64,000 nucleotides of DNA, taken from positions 181,785 through 245,784 of the forward strand of contig JABWBO010000001.1 in the NCBI GenBank assembly GCA_013360465.1. The letters run 5' to 3'. The notes beneath the pieces are model-generated. The model did not search any database, was not told where the DNA came from, and saw only the letters and a program-made list of their open reading frames with translations. Of the stretch, positions 29,537 through 36,926 are shown piece after piece. This DNA comes from Anaerolineae bacterium. Its GTDB lineage: Bacteria > Chloroflexota > Anaerolineae > Aggregatilineales > Phototrophicaceae. Position numbers and translations under genes: made by a program. Within the stretch, counting starts at the first letter, position 1. The number at the start of each line of letters is the position of its first letter.

Positions 29537-29760
29537 TGACCCTGGTTGATCACGTATATGATGCCGCTGATACCCATTTGGGTACGTACGACACCCCTGG
29601 ACTTGAGGCGTTCAAGAAGCTTTTTTGTCTTGGATCCGGCGGTGCTGTCGCCGCCGAAAACGACGGATCGGGCTTGGTCAATCGATAACCCACGTGCGCC
29701 GGCATGTCGCAGCGCGTCCGTCAACAACGTGAAATTTTCGTCCTGACTTCGGTTAGCCAT
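29533..29760 (-). CDS. Small winged-helix-like protein
   Basis: A 75-residue protein I do not recognise by name. The pattern LLTDALRHAGARGLSIDQARSVV, then KTKKLLERLKSRGVVRTQMG and a final beta-hairpin IIYVINQG is that of a compact winged helix. The stop overlaps the rsmI start (ATGA), so the two are co-translated. RsmI here lacks its usual C-terminal HTH, and this protein could serve as a separate nucleic-acid-binding partner, but that is speculation. Confidence 0.6.
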   Translation of the reverse strand: MANRSQDENFTLLTDALRHAGARGLSIDQARSVVFGGDSTAGSKTKKLLERLKSRGVVRTQMGISGIIYVINQGH

Positions 29761-29869
29761 TGTCTCCTGTCCATGAGAGATTGCGATTTATTACAGGCAC
29801 TTTTCAGAAGATACAGAAAAAAACAAGAGTTGTAAAGATGTCTATCAGCGAAGCGATGGGATGCGGCGA

Positions 29870-29913
29870 ACCTACCCGCTCGCTTACGCAGAGCCTCGAG
29901 CGAGCGGGTAGGT
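29870..29913. terminator. Terminator-like hairpin after the RIO kinase gene
   Basis: Perfect 14-base arms ACCTACCCGCTCGC (29870-29883) and GCGAGCGGGTAGGT (29900-29913) enclose a 16-base loop. It lies 14 bases beyond the stop codon of the minus-strand kinase gene and upstream of the minus-strand 75-residue gene. There is no clear T tract. Confidence 0.6.
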
Positions 29914-29926
29914 CTTGTGCGGCATG

Positions 29927-30895
29927 CTACTGATCGTCGGGCACGTATGTCTTCCACAGACGTGCTGCCAGACCTTCGGCGTCGGTGCTGACTCCCTGAT
30001 CTTGGAAGTAATCACAGACCCTCATGACGTCTCGCTGGAAAATCGCCCAGGAGTTGTGATTTGCCTGTGGTCTGACGATTTGTGGGAAATCGATGACGGT
30101 CAACGTGCCATCCCAATACAGGATGTTGTAGGCGGAGAGATCACCATGGATGACGCCGCGCGCCAGCATTCCCTCGACATTGGCGATCACCTGGTAGAAC
30201 AGCGCCTGCGCTTCGTCTGGCTCCAGGGAGATCAGGCTCAGCGTCGGGGCAGGGCGATGCAGCTCGCCTACGTAGGTCATCAGCATGGCGTTGGTCGCCG
30301 CACTGTACGGCTTGGGGACATTAAGTCCGGCGTGGTGAAGCGCCTGGAGCGTCGTGTACTCGTACATAAGCCAGGAGGTGTGGGCAACCTCGATGCCGAA
30401 ACCAGACTTCTTGCCGATGGCGCGCATCACACGGTGATCGGTCTTCTTGACCACTTTGCCGCTTTCGGTCAGGATTTCACGCCCTTCCCGATAGACGGAA
30501 TCATTGCGCATTTGGCGAAACATACGCGGGCGGTAGACTTTGGCAGCCAGAAGCGATACCCCTGTCACCGGATGCGCCCGGCAAACGTAGACGCTGGCTT
30601 CTTTTCCGCCGCGCACGAGCGCCAGGATGTCTGTGATCAGACCCCTGTCGAAGAACGGCTGGAGCGACTCCATCAGCCATGCGGCTTCAAAGCGGCTTGG
30701 CTGGTAGGTCAAAGGGTGGTTCAGCGCCTCCGAGCCTTCATCGGAAAGGGCGGCGATCACATCCGCGCTGGATTTCTTCGGGCGGTGAATCTCCCCGCGC
30801 TTCTTCTTGCGATGTTCCTGACGGTCCTCATGAGGAGTTCCGAACAGATCATACGCATCACTGTCGTCATAATTGAGGTAGGAGGATCGAGACAT
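29927..30895 (-). CDS. RIO1-family protein kinase
   Basis: Atypical serine kinase of about 322 residues. It contains the nucleotide loop VRGGKEASVYVCRA, the invariant lysine in LLAAKVYRPR, the catalytic loop VIHGDLSAYNILY and the metal-binding VIDFPQIV. RIO1 works in small-subunit ribosome maturation in archaea and eukaryotes. Bacterial homologues exist but their role is poorly known. A basic N-terminal tail (RQEHRKKKRGEIHRPKKS) suggests RNA contact. The ATG at 30895 is chosen; in-frame ATGs at 30925 and 30973 are possible. A rRNA methylase gene lies nearby on the same strand. Confidence 0.85.
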   Translation of the reverse strand: MSRSSYLNYDDSDAYDLFGTPHEDRQEHRKKKRGEIHRPKKSSADVIAALSDEGSEALNHPLTYQPSRFEAAWLMESLQPFFDRGLITDILALVRGGKEASVYVCRAHPVTGVSLLAAKVYRPRMFRQMRNDSVYREGREILTESGKVVKKTDHRVMRAIGKKSGFGIEVAHTSWLMYEYTTLQALHHAGLNVPKPYSAATNAMLMTYVGELHRPAPTLSLISLEPDEAQALFYQVIANVEGMLARGVIHGDLSAYNILYWDGTLTVIDFPQIVRPQANHNSWAIFQRDVMRVCDYFQDQGVSTDAEGLAARLWKTYVPDDQ

Positions 30896-30996
30896 GGCTC
30901 GTGTAGTTCCTTCAGACTGACCCATAGTGCGAATCATGGAATGGCAGGCAAAGCCATGGACACTGAAGCGCACCGGAGAAACCCGGTCGCTTCCCC

Positions 30997-31014
30997 GACA
31001 TCCAGATGGATGTC
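30997..31014. other. Short perfect hairpin in leader region
   Basis: GACATCCA and TGGATGTC form an eight-pair hairpin with a two-base loop in the 450-base gap upstream of the RIO kinase gene. It could be a processing or attenuation structure in that leader. Nothing else in the gap is coding except the peptide frame at 31157-31222. Confidence 0.35.
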
Positions 31015-31084
31015 ACAGGAACGATATGTCGCGGCGACGCCTTTGCGATTCGCGATGATCTGAGGAAACTACCAACCGGCGATA

Positions 31085-31110
31085 GGCGATCACGACGAAA
31101 GGTGATCGCC
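31085..31110. other. Attenuator-like hairpin downstream of a peptide frame
   Basis: GGCGATCAC and GTGATCGCC pair perfectly across an eight-base loop. On the minus strand the hairpin comes about 50 bases after the stop of the 21-residue peptide frame and about 190 bases before the RIO kinase start, the layout of a leader-peptide attenuator. No T tract follows. Confidence 0.35.
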
Positions 31111-31156
31111 ATCTGCGCCCGGGTGTACTGCACGTCCGGGGCAGAGTTGAGTGGGG

Positions 31157-31222
31157 TTAGCCTCTCAGAGGACGAGACGCAGGCGTCGGCTCGACACGGA
31201 CGACAAGACCCTTATTCGCCAT
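31157..31222 (-). CDS. Possible 21-residue leader or small peptide
   Basis: A short minus-strand frame that begins MANKGLVVRVEPTP and ends SRPLRG. It is supported by a good ribosome site (GGAGGG seven bases before the ATG) and by a near-consensus sigma-70 promoter about 65 bases upstream. The composition is basic with no hydrophobic segment, so it is not a signal-peptide toxin. It may be a leader peptide for the RIO kinase transcript or simply chance. Conservation would decide. Confidence 0.35.
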   Translation of the reverse strand: MANKGLVVRVEPTPASRPLRG

Positions 31223-31286
31223 GTACTGTACCCTCCATCTGCGCTCAAATTGAGGCTGATTGTTGTTGATCGTAAACCCAGAATGC

Positions 31287-31316
31287 AGTGTAGCACCAAA
31301 GTCGACTCGCTGTCAA
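31287..31316 (-). promoter_or_regulatory. Near-consensus sigma-70 promoter
   Basis: Minus-strand TTGACA (31311-31316) and TACACT (31287-31292) are 18 bases apart. It starts just beyond the end of the M14 carboxypeptidase gene and points toward the small peptide frame and the RIO kinase gene. Confidence 0.65.
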
Positions 31317-31342
31317 GAACTGTGCGAATGGGTCAATGCGGG

Positions 31343-33046
31343 TCACTGCGCAGCGTCGGATGCCCGGATCACTGCGCGAACGACGCCGGCGCGTTCATGT
31401 TTCAGGGTCAGCGTCACGCTCGCTCCTTCTGGGACTCTGACGATCCATTCTACTTTGGCACGGTCATCGGTGCGTGCGCCGCTGATGCTCCAGGGTGTCG
31501 CTGCGCTGGCATCATAGGCGCGTCCCTCCAACTGTTTGAGTTCCTCGCGCAGCTTACCAGTCACCAGCTTTGCACCATCGGGCAGGGCGATCTCGGCGAT
31601 CACCGGACGCACGTTCTTCTTCTCCAGCGCCTTCTTCGAGACGTAGGTGGGCAGCCAGCCGGTATTCTGCACGACTGCGCTGAATTTGTAATGATCCTCT
31701 CCCAGCGCTTCAGTGGTCACTTCCAGGAGTTCCAGCCTGGGAGCCAGCGCTGCCAGCCAGATCAACCATTCGGCGAAGGGGGTGATCTCCGTCTGGAGAT
31801 ATTGCAGTGGTGGGTTGCGCCAGGCGAGCAGGTAATTCCATCCACCCAGCTCGACCTTGCCCAGCTGCGGATGGTCGAAGGGATACCATCCGACGTATCC
31901 TGCCCCGCCCAGATGTTCATCGCTCCACCGAAGCATTGCCAGATCATCGTCAAGCGGATGTTCGCGATACCAGTCGATGAACTTGTAGTCGGCGAGTCCC
32001 GCCTTGCGCTGGGGAGACCACAGCTCGACAGTCCAGGCGAAGACGCCCCGATGCTCATACATCCAGTCATCGAAGACGCCGGTGATTGTCTCTTTCGGAT
32101 GGTACTTGAAATCGTGGTATACCGAGATGGTCGGATAGCCCGTGATCTGCGTCCCCTTGTCGCCCATCCTCTGATAAGTCCACAGGTCTTCGGCGGGAAA
32201 AGTCTCGTCACTCTGGGTTCCGTAGGGGCGGAGGATCACGCCGCTCCAGGTGTGAAATGTTGTCGCGCCGGTGATGTTGGGATGCTTGACGATGAAGTCA
32301 ACAACAGCTCGTACCTCCGGCTCGGACGTTGGATAGGGTCCGGCTCCCTGCTGTTCATGTTCCTGCCGCCACTGCGAGGGGAAATTTCGGTTGAGGTCAA
32401 GACGCTCCTTCGGCGGTTTAGGCTCGACGAGAAATCCGTCGTAGTTCTCAACGAGACCTTCCGGGAAGATACGATAGTATTCGCCGCCGCGCTCAGCCGG
32501 GTCGCGACGCACCATCAGTCGCGGCTCTGCCGGGTGCGGTTTCCACGATCCGTTCGCATCAGCGATTCGCATGAACAGCATCCGTCCATCGCCGTCAACA
32601 TCCTGCTGCTCCAACCCGCCCAGCGCGTCTTCATCGAAGGGGTAGGGGCGGGTGCTGGAACGGATGATGCGGGGTTTTTCCGCCAGCGCCAATTCTGCCC
32701 CATCGGGATTCACACGTGGGCATATGTAGAAGGTGCGGGTATCCAGGACGTGGGTGATGGTTTCGTCATGCCCGTAGCCGCGCACCAGGGTGTCGATCAG
32801 GTTCAGGCAGGCGTGGGTGGGCGAGACTTCCGAAGCATGGATGTTGCCATCAACCCAGACCGCTGGTTTCTCGTGATGAGCGCCGGTCTGCCGGTTGGTG
32901 ACTACCGCCAGCCAGATGTCGCGCTCTTCAAATGAGCTGCCGATGGTAGTCAGCTCGACCAGGTGTGGATACTCGTCGGCGTACGCTCGAAGCAGACCGG
33001 TCAGCTCGTCATAGCGGAAGTAGTGATCAAACGTCAATTGAGGCAT
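31343..33046 (-). CDS. M14-family zinc carboxypeptidase
   Basis: Metallocarboxypeptidase of 567 residues. Zinc ligands are His70 and Glu73 in NIHASEVSP and the later His in TTFHTWSG. The catalytic glutamate lies in FAWTVELWSP. The substrate-binding RLDLNRNFP and the CPRVNPDG segment are also typical. The last 150 residues form a beta-rich domain (LLEVTTEALGEDHYKFSAVVQNTGWLPTYVS) common in this subfamily. There is no obvious signal peptide. The ATG at 33046 has AGGGAA four bases upstream. The substrate is unknown. Confidence 0.88.
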   Translation of the reverse strand: MPQLTFDHYFRYDELTGLLRAYADEYPHLVELTTIGSSFEERDIWLAVVTNRQTGAHHEKPAVWVDGNIHASEVSPTHACLNLIDTLVRGYGHDETITHVLDTRTFYICPRVNPDGAELALAEKPRIIRSSTRPYPFDEDALGGLEQQDVDGDGRMLFMRIADANGSWKPHPAEPRLMVRRDPAERGGEYYRIFPEGLVENYDGFLVEPKPPKERLDLNRNFPSQWRQEHEQQGAGPYPTSEPEVRAVVDFIVKHPNITGATTFHTWSGVILRPYGTQSDETFPAEDLWTYQRMGDKGTQITGYPTISVYHDFKYHPKETITGVFDDWMYEHRGVFAWTVELWSPQRKAGLADYKFIDWYREHPLDDDLAMLRWSDEHLGGAGYVGWYPFDHPQLGKVELGGWNYLLAWRNPPLQYLQTEITPFAEWLIWLAALAPRLELLEVTTEALGEDHYKFSAVVQNTGWLPTYVSKKALEKKNVRPVIAEIALPDGAKLVTGKLREELKQLEGRAYDASAATPWSISGARTDDRAKVEWIVRVPEGASVTLTLKHERAGVVRAVIRASDAAQ

Positions 33047-33179
33047 GAGATTCCCTGGCGGCGCAAAGCCCATCGCATTGTCAGCATAACATCGGCGTCT
33101 GGGAGCGTCAATTGCGCTTGAACCGTCAGCGCTGAGCCAGTATGATCGGACACAGAAATGCTTCCTGAAGACAATCGAT

Positions 33180-33653
33180 ATGACCCGATTCCTGCGACGC
33201 TTGAATGCCTATATCGGAAGATCGAACGAAGAGCGCTGGACGTTTTTCGCCTCACTTATACTGCTGCCTGCCCTGGCGCTGGCGCTGAATCGTGTTGGAA
33301 TGCGCCGCACCCGTGCGTTTCTCGAAGCGCGTGCCAGGCTGGCGCAGCCCGCTGCGCCGACCGAGGAGGCTCATGCGCGCGCCCGACGAATCGCCCGCAT
33401 GGTCAATGCCGCCGCTCGCTACAGCCCCTATAAGGCGAACTGTCTGAAACGTTCGCTGGCGCTGTGGTGGCTGCTGCGTCGGCGGGGTATCGACAGCGAT
33501 GTGCGCATCGGCGTGCGCAAAGCGGAAGGAACTTTCCAGGCACATGCCTGGGTCGAGATGGACGGCGTGGTAGTGAACGACTCAGCGCGTTTCGTAGGGG
33601 CGTTTACGCCGTTCGCCGGCGATGTGATGACGATTTACCGCTTTTTGGACTGA
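33180..33653 (+). CDS. Lasso-peptide B2-like transglutaminase-fold protein
   Basis: A 157-residue protein of the transglutaminase-like family used as the leader-cleaving B2 protease in lasso-peptide biosynthesis. The Cys-His-Asp triad is visible: Cys88 in ANCLKRSLALWWLLRRRG, His122 in FQAHAWVEMDG and Asp134 in VVNDS. A hydrophobic segment (FFASLILLPALALAL) near the N-terminus may insert in the membrane. No B1, cyclase (asparagine-synthase-like) or precursor gene was found beside it, so it is an orphan and may act on another peptide. Confidence 0.75.
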   Translation: MTRFLRRLNAYIGRSNEERWTFFASLILLPALALALNRVGMRRTRAFLEARARLAQPAAPTEEAHARARRIARMVNAAARYSPYKANCLKRSLALWWLLRRRGIDSDVRIGVRKAEGTFQAHAWVEMDGVVVNDSARFVGAFTPFAGDVMTIYRFLD

Positions 33654-33780
33654 CATCCCTTCCGGTGGGTCTTTCGCTCTTTCGAGAGGGGCTGGCAATA
33701 GACTCGCCGTAGAGTGGTCCCGTGCGCTACACTCGCCACCGAGTTGAGTCGTCGTTCATAGACGAGGCAGGTAAGACGAA

Positions 33781-34470
33781 ATGGAAAGCGCTTTGTCAAA
33801 GCAGCAGCGCATCGACGCCATGCGAATCAAGCTGGCGGAGGTCGGGCGGTTTTTGTTTGCCCGTGCGCTCACCGATGCCGGTGGCGGTAACGTCAGCGCG
33901 CGGATCGATGATGTCATCGTCATGTCGCCCAGCTATTCGGGACAGGCGCATCGCTGGCAGTTGGACCCGGAAGACTTCCTGCTGGTGAGTCTGGAAGGTG
34001 AGCTGCTGGAAGGGACTGGGAAGATCACCCGCGAGGCGAGCGTTCATCTTGGGCTGCACCGCAAGTTCGGAGCGTATGGAACCGGAGTCATCCATGCCCA
34101 CCCGCGTCATGTGATGGTTTTCGCGGCGATGGCGATGGCGATTCCCCCGGTGCTGGAGGCGACCGTCAAATTTGGGACCGTGCAATGCATCGAGTATGCC
34201 CCGGCGCACAGCCCGCATCTGGCGGAACGCATCATTGACATGATCACCGGGCAGGAAGAGCGTATCGCCAAACATGCGGCGGCGGCACTTGCACCCTGGC
34301 ATGGGCTGTTTCTGATCGGCAAAGACATCGATGCAGCCTTTGACGCGGTGGAGCGAATCGACACCAACTGTTTCTGCATCCTTCAGGCGCAGGCTGCCCT
34401 GGGGGCGCGCGATCTGCTGGCGCAGCAGCGCGACCAGTTCGCCGCCGCCGCTGCGAAGTACCGGAAGTGA
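33781..34470 (+). CDS. Class II aldolase/adducin family protein
   Basis: Zinc aldolase-like protein of 229 residues related to fuculose- and rhamnulose-1-phosphate aldolases. It shows GGGNVSARID at 34-43, a catalytic-type Glu85, the zinc motif HAHPRH (His105, His107) and a third histidine ligand at 174 in PWHGLFL. It would split a ketose phosphate into dihydroxyacetone phosphate and an aldehyde. It lies four bases before the PfkB kinase gene, and an iron alcohol dehydrogenase follows, so the three form a sugar-degradation cassette. Confidence 0.82.
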   Translation: MESALSKQQRIDAMRIKLAEVGRFLFARALTDAGGGNVSARIDDVIVMSPSYSGQAHRWQLDPEDFLLVSLEGELLEGTGKITREASVHLGLHRKFGAYGTGVIHAHPRHVMVFAAMAMAIPPVLEATVKFGTVQCIEYAPAHSPHLAERIIDMITGQEERIAKHAAAALAPWHGLFLIGKDIDAAFDAVERIDTNCFCILQAQAALGARDLLAQQRDQFAAAAAKYRK

Positions 34471-34474
34471 TGCC

Positions 34475-35416
34475 ATGATCGTCACGGTCACGCCGAACAC
34501 TTCGATGGACATGACCTATTTCATTCCATCGTGGGAGTTGAGCCGCACGCTTCGCGCCAACCGTGTCCTGGAAAGCATCGGCGGCAAACCCACCGACGCC
34601 AGCTACATTCTGGGGGAAATGGGCATCCCCAGCCTGGCGCTCGGCTTCTGCGCCGGCGGTGCCGGGGAAACCATCAAGGGTTTCCTGCGTTCCAGGGGGG
34701 TGACGGTCGATTTCATACCGGTTTTGGGACAGTCTCGCCGGAATCTGATCATCGTCGTTGAAGACGTTGGCGCGCAGACGGCGATCACTGCCGAAAGCCT
34801 GATCACGACAGAGGAGCATCTGGAACAGCTTCGCGAGAAATACCAGGCGGCGCTCGCGACGGCGACATGTGTGGTACTCGGCGGAACTCTGCCCAAGACG
34901 ATGCGCCCGGACTTCTATACGGAGTTCGTGGGGCTGGCGCGCGAACGCAGTGTCCCCGTCGTTCTGGACGCAGTTGAGCCGAACCTCAGCGCGGGACTGC
35001 GGTCTGGTCCGCAGTATGCCAAGCCGAATCAGGATGAGCTTTCGCAGTTTGCCGGTTTTCGCGTCAGCACGGTTGACGATGCGTACCGCGTAGGACGCGC
35101 CATGATCGACCGCTATGGCACGCAGCCGATCATCACGCTTGGGGAATACGGCGGGCTGGCGGTCCTGAACGACCGCGCTTATCGCATTCCGCCGTTGAAT
35201 GTGCAGGTCGAAAGCGCCGCGGGAGCCGGTGACGCGGTGCTGGCAGGCATTGCTGCCTCGGTGACGGCGCGTCAGCCGATTGAAGAGGGGATTCGGCTCG
35301 GTTTTGCGGCAGCGACAGCGGTGGTGATCATGCCGGGCACGGCAGAATGCCGTAAGGCGGATATTGATACGTTCCTGCCACAAATCGAACTGATCCCGTA
35401 CGCACCTGCTGAATGA
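34475..35416 (+). CDS. PfkB-family sugar kinase (1-phosphofructokinase/tagatose-6-phosphate kinase type)
   Basis: Ribokinase-fold kinase of 313 residues. The start MIVTVTPNTSMDMTYFI and the NRVLESIGGKPTDASYIL region are typical of the FruK/LacC branch, and the C-terminal ESAAGAGDAVLAGI contains the catalytic-base Asp within the GAGD anion hole. The ATG at 34475 is the only start that fits the family, and longer frames overlap the aldolase. With the aldolase and the dehydrogenase it could phosphorylate a ketose (or its phosphate) before cleavage. The exact sugar is unknown. Confidence 0.82.
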   Translation: MIVTVTPNTSMDMTYFIPSWELSRTLRANRVLESIGGKPTDASYILGEMGIPSLALGFCAGGAGETIKGFLRSRGVTVDFIPVLGQSRRNLIIVVEDVGAQTAITAESLITTEEHLEQLREKYQAALATATCVVLGGTLPKTMRPDFYTEFVGLARERSVPVVLDAVEPNLSAGLRSGPQYAKPNQDELSQFAGFRVSTVDDAYRVGRAMIDRYGTQPIITLGEYGGLAVLNDRAYRIPPLNVQVESAAGAGDAVLAGIAASVTARQPIEEGIRLGFAAATAVVIMPGTAECRKADIDTFLPQIELIPYAPAE

Positions 35417-35434
35417 GCTGCCAGGAATGCGATA

Positions 35435-36598
35435 ATGAAATCATTCGAGTTTGTCACCGCCGCTCAAATCGTCTTTGGGGTAGGGAAGCGCGCTCAGCTT
35501 TCCCAACTCCTGCGCGGCTATCGCGCTGAGCGCGTCTTCTGCGTCAACGGCGGCTCGATGGAACGCGCGCAGCCCATCTTTGACCTGATTGCGGAAGCCG
35601 GCGCGCACTATCAGGCATTTCCGGTTCGCCGCGAGCCAGACCTGGAGTTGATCCGGGATGGGGCGAGCCGAGTGCGCGCCTTCCGTCCGGACTGCATCGT
35701 CGCCGTTGGAGGGGGCAGCGTGATCGACGCCGCCAAGGCGTTCGCCGCCCTGGAAGCGAACGACGGCGATCTGCTGGACTACCTGGAGATCATCGGGAGC
35801 GGCAAGCCGCTGGAAAATCCCGTGCGGATTCCGGTGGTTGCGCTGCCGACGACCGCCGGGACCGGCTCTGAAGTGACGCGCAATTCGGTGATTGCCTCTT
35901 CGGAGCATCGACTTAAGGTGAGCCTGCGCAGCAGCAGTATGCTCCCGGCGGTTGCGCTGATCGACCCTGAACTGACCGTTTCCGCCCCGGCGACGGTGAC
36001 TGCTTACTCTGGAATGGACGCGCTGGTGCAGCTGATCGAGCCTTACGTCTCGGTCGCCGCGACGCCCTTCACTGACGGACTGTGCCTGCACGCGCTTTCG
36101 TTAGGCGCGCCGGCGCTGCGGCGGATTCCCGATGCGCCGGAAGATCTTGATCTCCGCTCGGCGATGTCGTATGCCAGCCTGATCGGCGGCATCGCCCTGA
36201 CGAACGCCAAGCTGGGTGCCGTACACGGCTTCGCCGGAGTCCTCGGCGGGATGTACGATGCGCCGCACGGGGCGCTGTGCGCGCGCCTGCTGCCCCCGGT
36301 GATCGACGCCAATGTGAAAGCTCTGCGCCAGCGTCAGATGGAGGGTGAGGCGCTGAGCCGGTATGATGCGGCGGCGCGCGCTGCGTTGGGGAGCGCCGAT
36401 GCGGCTGCGGATGATCTGCTGGCGTGGGCATGGGAGATGAACCGGCTGCTGAACATTCCGCCGCTGCGGACATTCGGCATCGAGGAGGGACATCTCGACG
36501 AAATCGCGGAGAAGAGCGCCCGGTCGAGCAGCATGAAGGGCAATCCGATTGGACTCACGCAGGAGGAACTGATCGGCGCACTGCGACAGGCGTTGTAG
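35435..36598 (+). CDS. Iron-containing alcohol dehydrogenase
   Basis: Group III Fe-dependent alcohol dehydrogenase of 387 residues, in the FucO/1,3-propanediol dehydrogenase class. Features are VAVGGGSVIDAAKA (NAD-binding), LPTTAGTGSEVTRNSVI, SGMDALVQLIEPYVS, and the metal-ligand histidines in GAVHGFAGVLGG and DAPHGALCA. It follows the kinase by 18 bases. A likely job is reducing the aldehyde made by the aldolase, for example lactaldehyde to propanediol, but this is inference. Confidence 0.88.
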   Translation: MKSFEFVTAAQIVFGVGKRAQLSQLLRGYRAERVFCVNGGSMERAQPIFDLIAEAGAHYQAFPVRREPDLELIRDGASRVRAFRPDCIVAVGGGSVIDAAKAFAALEANDGDLLDYLEIIGSGKPLENPVRIPVVALPTTAGTGSEVTRNSVIASSEHRLKVSLRSSSMLPAVALIDPELTVSAPATVTAYSGMDALVQLIEPYVSVAATPFTDGLCLHALSLGAPALRRIPDAPEDLDLRSAMSYASLIGGIALTNAKLGAVHGFAGVLGGMYDAPHGALCARLLPPVIDANVKALRQRQMEGEALSRYDAAARAALGSADAAADDLLAWAWEMNRLLNIPPLRTFGIEEGHLDEIAEKSARSSSMKGNPIGLTQEELIGALRQAL

Positions 36599-36614
36599 GC
36601 GGGTGGGACAGGGG

Positions 36615-36637
36615 AGCGGGCTGTTCAACCGCCCGCT
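36615..36637 (+). terminator. Possible terminator after the alcohol dehydrogenase
   Basis: Seven-base arms AGCGGGC and GCCCGCT with a nine-base loop lie 17 bases after the stop codon. There is no T tract, so this is a modest call. Confidence 0.4.
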
Positions 36638-36658
36638 GGGAAATCACGCAGATGACCA

Positions 36659-36687
36659 TTGACACACCGCCCCCTGCCTTTTAGAAT
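36659..36687 (+). promoter_or_regulatory. Promoter of the tRNA-Asp gene
   Basis: TTGACA (36659-36664) and TAGAAT (36682-36687) are spaced by exactly 17 bases and end 12 bases before the mature tRNA. This is a near-perfect sigma-70 promoter, as expected for a stable RNA gene. Confidence 0.85.
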
Positions 36688-36699
36688 CACCGCCATTGT

Positions 36700-36772
36700 G
36701 GAGCTGTGGTGTAGCGGTTAACACACTGCCCTGTCAAGGCAGAGACCGCGGGTTCGAAACCCGTCAGCTCCG
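36700..36772 (+). tRNA. tRNA-Asp (GTC)
   Basis: A complete 73-base cloverleaf: acceptor stem GGAGCTG with CAGCTCC, a D arm containing GGTGTAGCGGTTAAC, anticodon stem CTGCC/GGCAG around CTGTCAA (anticodon GTC) and a T arm CGGGTTCGAAACCCG. The discriminator is G, as usual for Asp. The CCA end is not encoded. It has its own promoter and terminator. Confidence 0.97.
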
Positions 36773-36783
36773 CTCTAGCAAAG

Positions 36784-36815
36784 AAGCCCGACCCTGCCGG
36801 TTGGGCTTCTTTGTT
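36784..36815 (+). terminator. Intrinsic terminator of the tRNA gene
   Basis: AAGCCCGACC pairs with GGTTGGGCTT across a short loop (one mismatch) and is followed by CTTTGTT. It starts 12 bases after the tRNA. Confidence 0.8.
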
Positions 36816-36926
36816 GGACTGCCGCCAAAACCCCAGTGATAATCAGGTCGTTCTGGTGGCAATGCAGGCGCTCTGGCACAATGCGGATTCAGAGTGTGTA
36901 ATCCACTTCTGCAGCATGAATCCCTC

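Noticed and set aside
29915..31063. A 382-codon open frame opposite the RIO1 kinase gene.
   Set aside because: Antisense shadow; the kinase motifs on the other strand are decisive.
31151..32935. A 594-codon open frame on the plus strand opposite the M14 carboxypeptidase gene.
   Set aside because: It is antisense to a gene with complete catalytic motifs, its translation has no recognisable domain, and long antisense frames are expected at this GC content.
33046..33780. A full lasso-peptide cluster around the B2-like gene.
   Set aside because: No asparagine-synthase-like cyclase, PqqD-like B1 or precursor with the expected leader and core pattern could be found within the region.
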